DNA of 43,364 nt from Alectoria sarmentosa (Eukaryota; Ascomycota; Lecanoromycetes; Lecanorales; Parmeliaceae), in the NCBI GenBank assembly GCA_009733775.1, contig WOGZ01000283.1, forward strand, positions 1 through 43,364, in the 5' to 3' direction. The notes below the pieces were generated by a model, which was given only the letters and a program-made list of their open reading frames with translations, did no database searches and had not been told where the DNA came from. Within the stretch, counting starts at the first letter, position 1. Every line of letters starts with the position of its first letter. Below, piece by piece: positions 33,376 through 43,364 of this stretch. The translations under genes were made by a program, and so were the position numbers.

Positions 33376-36146
33376 TTAATCAAAATTAAAAAAAAGAATA
33401 TTTTATAAAAAACGCAAATCGATCGATCTTTTTTAAAAACATCAATTTTTATCAATTTTATCGTTATTTACTCGATAATAAACTTCGAAATATTAATTTT
33501 AATAAAAAAAGTTCAAAGATTAATATTCGCATTTCGAAATAAATTCGATAAATCATTTATTAAAAAAAAAAAGAGCAGCGATTCGAATTAAATTCAAAAT
33601 TTCGAAAATTTAAAACTTATTGTGAAAGTTTTCATATAAAAAGATACGCACGAAATCGAATTTAACTTAAATTTCATATTAATAATAACGATGTTTTATA
33701 TATAACGTAAATTAATTTCTTTCGCATATTTAAATAAAATGCATTATTTCAAAAATTATTTAAAAAGAATTTAAAGCAATCTGATTCTTTTTTTCAAACG
33801 ACTCGCATTTAAAATTCGAACAATTAATAAAATAATCGTCTTTATAATTCTCAATTCAAATTTGAAAAATATCTTTAAACGACGATAAAATATTCTTTAT
33901 CAAATTATCATATAAATTTTATAAAAATGTCATCTTTTTTATAATTTTGAAAAGTCGATCAAATATTAAAATTCAATAATTACTCGAAATTATTATAAAA
34001 TATTAATTCGAAAACATATTCTTACGAATCGTACTCTTTACACTTATAAACGATATCAAAACAAAAATTATAATTTCGAGATCTTTAGAAAGTTGTGAGC
34101 AAAATTTTCTTAATTATTAAAAATTCGAAAAAATCTCATGTTTTATCGATTATATAAATGATATTTACGATAATAATGTGAAATACATTATGAAATTCGA
34201 CGACGTGAAAAACTTTAACGAAATAACTTAAAATAATTTAAATGAAATCAATAATATAAATAAAACGATTAAACGTGTCTTAACATTTAAATAAATTCTA
34301 ATAATTTGAGATTTCTCTAAATAAATGAGACGGTTTTTATTATTTAATAAATTAATTAGATTTTATCTTTCTAAAATAAAGCTTAATGTATAATTATTCC
34401 AAAAAATAACAAAGCGAAGCGATTTATAAGTTCGATTATTTATAGATTCCGTTAAAGTGGTACCTTCGTTCTAAAAACTTACATAATTTCAATAAAATAA
34501 ACAACTTACAAATCAACATTGCAGTCTTGCAATTAGATAATTAAATAATCAAATAATCGAGTAATCAAGTAATCAGATAGTTAAATAATTAAATAATCAC
34601 TGCAGTTATTACAATTTATTACAATCGTGTTATTATTATAGTCTTATAGTTGAATAATCAAATAGTTAGATAATCAAATAATTAGGTAATTTAACTTTTA
34701 ATCGTTGCGAAGGCCTATTTAATTACATATTTCACTTTTTTCAGAAATTTCAAAAAGAATTATGCGTCGATAAAGATATATAAAATAAATGAGAGTGTAT
34801 ATGTATTAAAAAGTGATGTATATTTATCGAAAAGTGGTGTATATTTATTATCTATTTAAATTCAAAATTAAGTTTAAATTATTTCTCTTTTAAAACTAGT
34901 CACGATCTTTTTTTAAAAACTTAATATCGTATATATACTTCGTCTTCATTAATTAGTTAAAACAAATAAGTCTTCGATTAATTCATTTTTCAAAAATTTG
35001 TTTATTATTTATTCAACATCTGTTGAAAGTTTGTTAAAAACCTGTCGAAAATTCATTAATTAGGTATTTTTTGAACATATATTAATGATTTTCAAATAAC
35101 TTTCAACATTTATTTAGTATTGTTTCGTAAATTTTGTAAATATACGTTTTTGAAATTTCTTTAAGTCACGTGATCGTATAATATATTATTTTTAAAAATT
35201 ATTTATTATTATTTTTTGAAATCTTTATTTCAAAGTTTTAAAACATTAATATTAATTTAAATATACGTTTAGCGAATTTTAAAATTAGCTTTCGCTAGCG
35301 TAAACTCTATATTCGAATATTCAATTAATTGAAAATTATATTTAATATATATTTAATAAAGTATTCCAAAAAATTACATATTAATAATTCTCGACAGATT
35401 GTTAATAGATTTTATCGACTGACTTGTTATCTTATTAACCAGAAATCTTACGCTCGCGTTATTACTTTAAGATATTTTAAAATGTTTTTAATATTAAAAT
35501 AGTTATCATAAAAGAGTTTTATAAAGTAATTAGCAATTTTATTATAACGTGTTATATATATATTATAAAGTTTTAATGTTAACATTTTATTTTTCAACAT
35601 TTTTATTATAAAAAAAAGTTGTTAAAATCGCTTAAATTTTAATAAAATTGAAATAATAAAATTATAATAGCAATTTTATCAAATAAACTTTCAAATTAAT
35701 ATAATTATCTAAAAGTTAAAATATAAATTTCATTATTTTTATTATCGAATTTTTTTATTTAAATAAAACAAAATAAATGAAAAAAAGTTATAATAAATTT
35801 TGAAAAGCTTTTAAAATCGAGATTTTTTTTATAATTTAATGTTTTAATTAAATAAATAAATAATAATAAAAGAGTTTTATTTTTATTTTCAATAAAATAC
35901 GCAAATTAAAAAAAACGAATAATTTAAAAATGTTCGATTATAATTAAATTTATACGTTAAAAAAATTCATAATAATATTTTTAATAAATTATAATAAACA
36001 ATTTAAATTTAATTTATTTATTAAAATTAATTAATCAAAAACTTTTACTTTGAAATATATTTTAAATATTTAAAAGATGAATAATAATAAAGATTATAAC
36101 AATCGACTTTAAAATCACTAAAGCTTTTTAATTAAGTTATTAATTA
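33376..36146. other. AT-rich interval between family D element and gene island
   Basis: No protein remnant recognised. 34400-34740 is less degraded and holds the short tandem repeats listed separately. ATTCCAAAAAATAAC near 34398 and ATTCCAAAAAATTAC near 35364 are a short direct repeat of unknown meaning. A CGCTAGCG palindrome lies near 35292. Confidence 0.45.
34531..34690 (+). repeat. Short tandem repeat, ~9-10 bp (AATAATCAAAT-like)
   Basis: Two blocks (34531-34599 and 34650-34690) of repeated AATAATCAA/GATAATTAA-like words, separated by TGCAGTTATTACAATTTATTAC. Low-complexity array. Confidence 0.7.
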
Positions 36147-36305
36147 AGAAAAAAGATAATTATGAAAACAGAATTCGTGTGAGTAAAAGAATGATTCTTT
36201 TAATGGAAACTTCCTGCAGTAAAAAGTACCTTACTCTTCAGGTCAAGACGCTATACTAAAATTGGCTAGTTGCAAAAGACTTCAAGCAAGAAGCACCTTT
36301 CAACT
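36147..36305. repeat. Degenerate solo LTR of family D at island border
   Basis: Shares with the LTRs at 25634 and 33219 an AGAAA start, GTGTGAGTAAAAGAATGAT, CCTGCAG, CTAGTTGCAAAAGACTT and the end GCACCTTTCAACT. Overall similarity is moderate, with a different middle. No target duplication was seen. AT content drops within it, so it marks the left border of the GC-normal island. Confidence 0.6.
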
Positions 36306-36590
36306 CCTATGAAGCCTCAATTCACAAATGCCAGGCATAGAGGCTCATTTTTGAATCCCGCTCTTGGGTAGCCGGCCGTTATCAGATCGTGCTGGACCTG
36401 AAGTTGCGGCGTAAATGCTGTCGGAAGGATTGTGATAAGAAAATAGTCTTTATACTATCTACGGTTATTGTGATTGTCTAAAGCAAAGCTGGAATCCATT
36501 ACATGATGGTACAGAAAAAGCCAGATCCTGTGGGTATGAGCTGTCTTGGAACGCCTTCACACCTTGCTTAGGATACACCTTCCCAAGCAC
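36306..36590. other. 3' flank of the PFK2/FBPase-2 gene
   Basis: Normal base composition, no ORF of note; downstream of the stop codon of the minus-strand gene. Should contain its 3' untranslated region and terminator. No canonical AATAAA in the sense strand was seen. Confidence 0.6.
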
Positions 36591-39363
36591 TTAATTCGAG
36601 AGATGAGAGGTCGCCCTCCGTAGTTGATAATCGTGTACTTCAGAGAACCTATCGCTCGATTCCTCGTAGCGATAGGCCTGGAACTCAACACCATAGGGCT
36701 TCTATATTCGGTGTTAGACCATGTCCACGGAATTTGTAGATAGATACTCACAGGCTCAAGCATGTAGAGCATGCCCAAAGGGACATCGAGATCCGCCACG
36801 TCCTCCCTCTTAAGCCCTTTGAAATAAGCTAAAAGTACTCGAGCGACAGACCGATGCCCAACAAGCAAAACATGATCCGTCATCCTGTTGCCAACTTTTA
36901 AAGATCTGGATCTCACACATAGAGAGGAAATTGAGGCATCTTACCTCTCCACCTCGACAATAACAGCCCGCAATCGATTGATGATATCAAGGTATCCTTC
37001 CCCGCCGGCACCAGGGTCTGCAGGAATTCTGGAGTCAGCTCGTCACCTTCAGGTACAATGTGGAATTATGAGGCAGCTCCAAGTAGTTCGAGGAAGAAAA
37101 TGGCTCCGAAATGTGGAAGAGACCGCAAGGGATATACCCACATCGATAATGCAATTTATCCCTTTGTCGAACCCGGAATTCCTCGTTGTGCTTGGTGCGG
37201 ATCTCCTCATATGTCAATCCTTCCATGGTTCCAGCGTTCAACTCGTCAAGCATCTTGAACTGTTTTGTATCATAATCGTCTTCGTCAAAAAACTGGGCCG
37301 TCTGGATGCTCCGCTTGAGCATGGACGTCCAGACGCAGAAGCTGCCAAGAAGTCCGAGTCAGTGTCCCTTATTCGAAGCAAAGTCCTAAGCATTGAGACT
37401 GATTTGGGGGGGTGGGGGAACTACGAGACTTCTACTTCCGAAGTTTGTCTCCTAGCTCGATAAATGATCTCTAATAGGAAGAATAGTTGAAAACATATGT
37501 ACCTCTTGGCATTTTCGCTGTCATCAGGGTCACCATGGTTGTACTCCGGGTTCGGAGGAGTGGTATCGCCTGGCAAAGGGGGAAAATGAGTTGAAAGGGC
37601 CTTGTCGCGCTGATGTACATCCCAGGCCTGACGCTGGTTCTTGATGAATTTTGTTAGCGCTCTTGCGTATGCAATTCCCTTTTCACTCAAGTCAGAATCT
37701 CCACCGATTCTACCGTGGACATTGTCGACGGACTCCCCGTGCCTGGTGATCCAGATTTGCCGGGGGGCAAGGTTGAAGTTTAAAAGATAATATACGGTCT
37801 GTGCAGATAAGAAACTAATTACGATTTCGGAGTCAGCATGCCCTAGACAAGACGCAACATCAACTAGTAAGACAAGTCCAGCGAGTTCAATTGGGGGGAG
37901 AAGCTCTTTCCCTACTCTCATAGACGTGTCTCACGAACCCGAATGAGGTCAGAATCCGAGAGACTACATACCCTCGTATTTGATGTGATACCACTTTTCG
38001 ACCAACATCTATCATTTGAACGTAGGGCATGTTGTTTTTCTCTTCGTATTCCCCAAGGGGAACATACTTTGACTGGTACAGTGCCACACGCTTTTTGAAG
38101 TCGTCCAATGCTACAACAGGATCTTGGTCTCGATAGTCCGGACCTAATGCCCGTATTGGTGTCAGCATTACCCTTCAGACACAGGAATGGACCGGCAACA
38201 AAGGAACAAACTCGAGACAACGTACCGCTTAGCTTCAAACGCATGTTAGACTCCAACAATTGTTCATCGACACAAAGAGATTCGAGAAATAGCACACCAA
38301 GTTCTGAGCCAGCGCGCTCTCTGATCCTCTCCATCACAAGCTTTCGCCTCTCGAGCGTACTGTTTGTAGCGTCAAATATCCCCACTGAGCCCCCTTGGTC
38401 AAGGATGTAGTCCAATAGTTCGTCCAATGTTGCCATTGCGATTTCGTCTCGGATTTGTGCCGCCTGTTCATTGTTGGGGTCAAAGAATGACGCATCGTGG
38501 ATCTTTTCCATCGATTCAGTCCTGCGCAGCGGACGCGCTACCGTCTCAGGAGCCCATTTCCCATCCTTAATGTTGCCGTTGGACACAGTATCCGGGGTCG
38601 AATCGCAGAGAGTATCATCCTCTGCCAGGTCCAGTGCCGATGAAGGAAGCATTTCAAGGGTTGGAGGTCCCCCGTCGATCACTATTTTCGTAGAGGGAGT
38701 GATAACAGTTTTAGTGTTTCCATCGATCGAGACCCCGTTTAGTGGTCCCGTAGTTGTGCTGATACTCCGCAAGGGTTGCTGTGGCCGGAGGACGCCTGGA
38801 GGTGCATTCGAACCAAGTCCTCCAGCTGCGACGCGCCTCCTTTCGCCGACATTGAATATCCGTGTGTCATGCTGAAGCCAATTAAGATACCGAGCAATTT
38901 TCTTGGTGACATAGCTCTTTCCCCGGGCTGGCAGGCCTACCATAACGATGACCAATTTTGAACCGACGTCTCGCTGGGCAATTCTCCCATCAGGTGACAC
39001 ACTCGATTTTGTCAGCCCCGGGATATCCAAAGTAGTGGGCCGATGGCGTGAAGCTGGTGTGGAGGTCCCAGAATCTCTTCGCCTCGGTGGACTTGTATAT
39101 GTCAGCTATACTTAACCCCATCGCACATCAAAGGTCTGGGAGTTGACATACATCATAGGGCTGTTCGGCGCAGTGGTTAATGGTGTGTCTGTCAAAGCTG
39201 AACCATTTGTACCACCCTGCTTTGCACTAGTTTGGGGGGCTGCCCAAATGCCTCCTGAGACAGGTGCGCTGCACGCTTTATTCAGTTTCTCCTTTTCTCT
39301 CAATAGTTCGACTTCGTCGGTTGTCCTTGCACCGTCCGTGCTAGGGACGGAGAAATGACTCAT
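36591..39363 (-). CDS. 6-phosphofructo-2-kinase/fructose-2,6-bisphosphatase
   Basis: A cytosolic enzyme that makes and removes fructose-2,6-bisphosphate, the activator of phosphofructokinase-1. Eight exons (high to low): 39363-39152, 39091-38226, 38143-37972, 37814-37503, 37341-37142, 37017-36945, 36884-36752, 36701-36591; total 2079 nt, 692 aa plus TAA. Seven introns (50-161 nt) are GT-AG, several with a CTGAC/CTAAC branch site; intron 5 has the weaker donor GTGGGT. Kinase part: Walker A GLPARGKS (residues 123-130), NVGERRR (151-157), a ~110-residue Ser/Thr/Pro-rich insert (158-268), HDASFFDPNN (269-278), GIFDATNST (308-316). Phosphatase part: RHGES (441-445, catalytic His442 kept, unlike yeast Pfk26), LKRS (529-532), ELNAGTMEGLTYEEI with the acid Glu (554-568), GHRS with the second His (621-624). 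Both activities therefore look intact. The only non-RIPped gene here. Start: first ATG of exon 1; a longer N-terminus is possible. Confidence 0.93.
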
Positions 39364-40075
39364 GATGGCAGCTGGATCACATTGCGCCGTCAGTATTGCC
39401 TATTCGAGTGGGAACACCAAGTATTGGGAAACACATGACAGGTATATATTCCCAAGCCACGTCTCAAGGCTTAAGATTCAGTCTATTAGAGAAGGTATAG
39501 ACCCAGGAAATACGTACTCTTAGCGAAGACTGAATGTTGGCTCTGTTTGCGATCAGGAGGGACGCGAGGGGAAATCTCTTTTGCCTTTGAGAGGCTGTCG
39601 TTGCATGGAATGGGCTCTCTATACTCGCCATTGCCCAGCAGTGGCATCTCTAAGTAGCTCAAGCAAGGGGCCGCAGTTGTGAGTTGTGAGTTGTGAGTCC
39701 GGGGGACTTGCCCAAGCCGAAGCTTTGGGCTTAGGATGTCGACCAGTGGGCTTGTGAGCAATGATATCTAAAGCAGAGCTGCTCGTAAAAGTGCTGTCGT
39801 ATGCTCTGTCGTTGAAGGGACAAAGTGGGTGGAGTCGTTGTTGTAAAATGAGCAGACATTTTCAGCCGAAATCTTAGACGGAAGCTCCAAGCCATGTGAT
39901 CGGCAGAGCTGGAAAGATCGCACTGTCGGCAGGGCAGGCCCAGGCACAGGGGAGGAGCTCTAGCGTCCGATGCACCCTTCTATCATCTATGTATTCCCTT
40001 TTTACTTACCTTACCTTCCCCTCTTTTGTTCTTTTGCAGAGACAACGCATGAGGTAAACGGCAATGTTAAAAGTG
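39364..40075 (-). promoter_or_regulatory. 5' region of the PFK2/FBPase-2 gene
   Basis: GC-normal sequence upstream of the start codon up to the island border. In gene sense, AATATATACC lies about 80 bp before the ATG and could be a TATA element. Alternatively 39517-39372 is an intron: donor GTACGT, ACTGAC branch site, CCAG end. A (GTTGTGA)3 repeat lies at 39677-39698 and a pyrimidine-rich stretch at 39990-40040 (plus strand). No other gene is visible. Confidence 0.5.
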
Positions 40076-40079
40076 AGTG

Positions 40080-40637
40080 ATAGATAAATAGATAGATGAA
40101 GTGATGATTCAAATTAATGATTCTACATCTTTTGATATTTATTATTTACGAATCTTTTATTTTTGAGTCGCAACTATTTGCAGCATTTATTATATATTAA
40201 CTTGTTTTTTGATTATTTTGTTTTTTTTTTAAATAGACGTCGCTTATATTAAGAATTTAAAATATTAAAATTTAAAGTTTTAATAATTTAATAAAATAAA
40301 TATTAAATGAAGTAAAAAATTTCGACGCTCGTTTTCGTAACTAAAAAAAGAAAAAATTCAAAAATTCAAAATCTTTCGCATTTAATATATTACGAAGTTT
40401 CTGAAAATCTTATTTATTTTATAAAAATTGTAATAATTTAACGTTTAATTTATATTTATTATAAACTCGTATATAAGATCTTTTTAAAAAAATTATTCGA
40501 TTATATTGATTTTGATTGAATTAAAAATTTAACTCGAAGATTCATTTTCGATTATTTATTTAATTTGAATAATAACGTTATTAATTAATTAAATAAACGT
40601 TAAATTATTATAACGTTGTTTGTTTATAAGATAAAAT
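40080..40637 (+). pseudogene. Copia RNase H fragment
   Basis: 40480-40630 on the plus strand reads LKKLFDYIDFD, NLTRRFIFDYLFNLNNNVIN and then IITLFVYKI. This corresponds to the Copia RNase H words GYTDSDWAGDxxTRRSxSGYxFxLGxGAISW...VALSTCEAE. The fragment stops abruptly where the LTR at 40638 begins. 40080-40450 is AT-rich, upstream pol sequence not clearly readable. This is RIPped DNA directly at the right edge of the gene island. Confidence 0.6.
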
Positions 40638-40773
40638 TGTTGAAATGTGTTAATTATCAAATCTGAAAGGTTTATCGAAACAAGAAAGATTTATCGAAAC
40701 TTGACGACACATTTATATTTAAATGCTCTGTTGCAACTATTCAATTAATCAAATGTTTCACTTACTTTCAACA
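40638..40773 (+). repeat. LTR, subfamily C
   Basis: 136 bp, TGTTGAAATGTGTT...CACTTACTTTCAACA, close match to 5690-5824. It is followed at once by a tRNA-type primer site, so it behaves as a 5' LTR in plus orientation. It interrupts a Copia RNase H frame. Confidence 0.8.
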
Positions 40774-40791
40774 GATTATAAGCCCGAAATC
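40774..40791 (+). other. Copia primer-binding site (half initiator tRNA type)
   Basis: GATTATAAGCCCGAAATC directly after the LTR. The first 12 bases match, apart from one G-to-A change, the complement of the anticodon arm of initiator tRNA-Met (GGGCUCAUAAUC). It is clearly less AT-rich than its surroundings. Confidence 0.65.
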
Positions 40792-41107
40792 GTAAGGCAT
40801 TCATTTAGTTAACTATTTATTTATTATTTATAAATTAATTAACTCATTAATTAAGCGTATAAAATTTATAAAATTTTTGAAAATTAAGTCGCAATATCAA
40901 ATCTAAGCGATAAAGCAATTATTTACTTTGCGACAATTACGCAATAATCTTTTTAAATCTATTCATTATACGTGATTATTTTTATTAATAAATCGTGCTT
41001 TAAACATATATTTGATTTAATTCAACGATTTATTTATATAATAATCGCAAATAATAAATCGTAAAGCGTTAATTATAATTTACTTTCAAAAAATTATTAA
41101 TAATTTC
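40792..41107 (+). other. Leader of a truncated Copia element
   Basis: AT-rich sequence between the primer site and the next LTR, with no open frame. The element is cut here by the Copia copy starting at 41108. Confidence 0.4.
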
Positions 41108-41247
41108 TGTCAAAATATGAAGTAAAACACTTAATTGTATTACTTTAAAAGTATTACGAAAAAAAGAGCGATTTATATACGAGCGGATTAATAATATTTA
41201 CGCACGTGACGTCAAGTCTTGACGTTACGTAATTCGAAATTTTAATA
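41108..41247 (-). repeat. 3' LTR, Copia subfamily A
   Basis: TGTCAAAATATGAAGTAAAACAC ... GAAATTTTAATA (last bases mutated from CAACA), about 140 bp. Matches 8224-8356 and 15757-15891, with ACGCACGTGACGTCAAG retained. Confidence 0.8.
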
Positions 41248-42427
41248 CTTTTTTTCGTTCGCATCTTTTTAAATTTGAACTTTGAGTTATAAAAATGAAA
41301 ATTAACGTCGAGTAATAAAAGTGAATCGTAACGTTAAATTATAAACGTGAAAACATTTTATATTTCTTTTATCACCCTTTATATTCTTTATAACTCTAAA
41401 ATTTTAAATACGAAATTCGAAATTCGCGATGTTTAAAATCGAATAAAAACAATGAAAATTTGAAAAAAAATCGAATTTTGAAAATAATTATTAGTATTCT
41501 TTTAAACATATCCGCTATAATGATATGTAAAAAAAAATTTCACTTTTTGATAAAAAATCGTTTTCTAATAAATTTATTTATAGATTATTTAATGCACATC
41601 AAAAATCGAGTGATATAAGATCGATGAATATATGTGAGAGTAAATTTTTTAACTAAATGAAATATTTCGAACTGTATATACATGTATACGATCGATCGTA
41701 AAATTTATAAGTCGTTTTTGAAACATTAATATTTGATAATAATAATTAATTGAATATATATAAATTGCGATCGATATATTACGACGATGATGATGATAAT
41801 AATAACGACAATGATATTTAAAAAAATAAAGTTTAAAAGCATAAATATGATAATTATAATAACGTTTAAAGGCACTTAAAAGTATTTGAAAATCGTATTA
41901 TTGAAAAAATTTCATAAATAATTAAGCAAATTTGACGATAACGATCTTTTTAATAACGATATAATTTTCAAATTTGAATCGCATATAAATATAAGACCCT
42001 CGAAAAAAAGCTTATAAATTTTATAATTATAAATGCAATAACGACAAATTAACTTTAGATTGAATTTTGATAAATCAAAATTTATTCGCATTGAACGTTA
42101 AAATTAATATTTGAGATTTTGCGAATAAATTCGATCGATCACTCGAAATGTGAGAATCAATGAAATCGCTCTTTGAAAATTGTTATAAACGTTAAATAAT
42201 AACATCAAATTGATTTCGCGAATGATAAACGCTTTTTTAAAATTGAATAATAATTATTTTTGTAAAATTATAACAACGATTATTTTAAACTTAATGCGAG
42301 AGATTAATTTATAAACGATATTTCAATTTGATTAATTAATGAAATCTCTCGAACTTATTCTTGAAAAGGGTTTTAATAAAATCGTCGATTATTTATTAAC
42401 TAATAAAAACATATTTTAAAATGATAT

Positions 42428-42615
42428 TGGCAAGGTTTCCGATAGGAATGGGGTTCCTATATCACGGAATGGCCTTCCTGATATGCGGAAACAAAAGGAC
42501 AAAAGAAAACAGGAAAACAAGTCATGTCATTGAGTGTGTGATGATTCTTTTATTCTCTATGCTAAGAAAGCTACGCTATGTTGAATGCCAAGCTGCCTAG
42601 CAAGCAACCATAACA
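42428..42615. mobile_element. Young solo LTR with target duplication GATAT
   Basis: 188 bp with normal base composition, TGGCAAGGTTTCCGATAGG ... AGCAACCATAACA (TG...CA ends). It is flanked by GATAT on both sides (42423-42427 and 42616-42620). The full-length Copia copy at 9690-9715 runs through this point without the insert. It carries no sign of RIP although its host does. It does not match any other LTR in the window. Confidence 0.88.
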
Positions 42616-43225
42616 GATATTTTCGACGATGATTTACTTATTCTCGTATATAATGATGTTAAATGTTAATATATTTAATATGAGTATGAAAATGAGGGTT
42701 TTTAATCAGCGTTATAATATTTTTGATTATCGCAATAAATTATCATTATTTGAAAACATTTAACGTTTAAATTAAATTAATTAAAAAGTTCATATAATCA
42801 AATCGCTTTTTTAATAATGTGAATTTAATTAATATATTCGATCTCACAAATTGAAAACGTTATTATAAATTATCGTTTGAAAAATCAATTAATTGTCGCA
42901 TTATTTATATTAAAAACGTATTTAAAAATGAAACGTCGAATGTCTTAATCGTTTATTCAATTAACGTCGATATAATTTATAAAAAAATTAAAATCGTCTC
43001 GAAACACAAATTATTAATTTTTCGTGTAATTGAAATATCGCTTGATTATGTTTTAATGAAAAACATCAAAATTCGAATTATATCGAAAAATCATTAAAAT
43101 TGCGAAAACAATATTTGAGCGCGTGCTCAATATCGCGTATATTAAGAAATCTACGATAAATTAATAAATGTGATAGGATTTTTCAATGATCACGAAGTCA
43201 TTTTTGACGACACAAAATTTGTTAT

Positions 43226-43364
43226 TACCTTAAGAGGCTACTAGTATAATTAAACACTTTGTCAAAAATAATTATATGAATGTTTATAATAACTATTTTT
43301 CAACAAATGTATAACATTGTTAAAATCTTTCGAAAATATAATAACATTAAGTTTTGTTTAAATT
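43226..43364. other. Unmatched sequence at window end
   Basis: Similarity to the full-length Copia stops after AAATTTGTTA near 43225. The next bases, TTACCTTAAGAGGCTACTAG, are less AT-rich and could be the end of another inserted element; too little is in the window to say. Confidence 0.4.

Larger units (their letters stand above)
41108..43225 (-). mobile_element. RIPped Copia element, 3' part (cut before window end)
   Basis: Minus-strand Copia: 3' LTR at 41108-41247, 3' region 41248 to about 42350, then the RNase H part on to about 43225. All of it aligns with 8224-10315 of the full-length copy. Near 42640-43225 the correspondence is close (CATTTAACGTTTAAATT, ATATTCGATCTCACAAATTG, GCATTATTTATATTAAA). 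The RT active site would lie beyond the point where the similarity stops. A solo LTR of another family is nested at 42428-42615. Confidence 0.8.

Noticed and set aside
1..36146. Mitochondrial origin, suggested by very high AT content
   Set aside because: LTR retrotransposons with target duplications, RIP-type mutation and a spliced nuclear gene in the same window argue for nuclear DNA.
24341..36146. Centromere
   Set aside because: AT-rich RIPped retroelements are compatible with a fungal centromere or an ordinary AT-isochore; sequence alone gives no way to decide.
36888..37463. 191-codon plus-strand ORF
   Set aside because: Antisense to exons and introns 4-6 of the PFK2/FBPase-2 gene, whose conserved motifs lie on the other strand.
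38471..38875. 134-codon plus-strand ORF
   Set aside because: Antisense to the Ser/Thr/Pro-rich insert in exon 2; open only because of codon composition.
40020..40075. Plus-strand gene start after the pyrimidine-rich stretch (GCATGAGGTAAACG)
   Set aside because: The ATG is followed by a stop after one codon and the DNA downstream is RIPped; no coding continuation was found.

Overview
The window looks like nuclear DNA of a filamentous ascomycete (Pezizomycotina). About 90 % of it is extremely AT-rich wreckage of retrotransposons carrying the mark of repeat-induced point mutation (RIP): C/G is almost lost except inside CpG, and reading frames are full of stops. One sharply bounded island of normal base composition (about 36.15-40.08 kb) holds the only intact gene, an eight-exon 6-phosphofructo-2-kinase/fructose-2,6-bisphosphatase on the minus strand. 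Order Eurotiales/Onygenales is only a guess from the protein.

Layout. 1-5.8 kb: a plus-strand Copia element cut by the window start. Integrase and reverse transcriptase (RT) stay in one frame, and the RT is split by a ~1 kb TIR element (2570-3562). It ends with a ~1.1 kb 3' region and an LTR. 5.8-8.2 kb: AT-rich filler with an inverted repeat and a ~29-bp minisatellite. 8224-15891: a full-length minus-strand Copia with LTRs and a perfect 5-bp target duplication AAATT. 15.9-17.1 kb: a gag-like fragment. 17133-23256: a minus-strand Gypsy element with long LTRs. 23257-24340: the 3' end and LTR of another plus-strand Copia. 25634-33370: a third kind of LTR element, minus strand, with 152-bp LTRs and target duplication ACATC. 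33.4-36.1 kb: AT-rich filler, then a degenerate solo LTR of that third family directly at the island edge. 36591-39363: the PFK2/FBPase-2 gene. 40.08-43.36 kb: a Copia RNase H fragment broken by another LTR with a readable tRNA-iMet-type primer site, then a minus-strand Copia into which a young, non-RIPped 188-bp solo LTR has jumped (TSD GATAT), then the window end.

How it fits together: the single gene controls fructose-2,6-bisphosphate, the regulator of glycolysis versus gluconeogenesis, and is walled in on both sides by silenced repeats. The elements are nested and of different ages: RIPped Copia/Gypsy elements are old, the MITE-like element lies inside a RIPped Copia, and the solo LTR at 42.4 kb arrived after RIP had acted on its host. 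No clearly novel enzymatic system was found. The most interesting points are a conserved 3' region with a shared open frame in all Copia copies, the non-canonical LTR ends of the third family, the strand-asymmetric mutation pattern, and a possible N-terminal extension of the gene. All element calls come from reading translations by eye; no database search was run.
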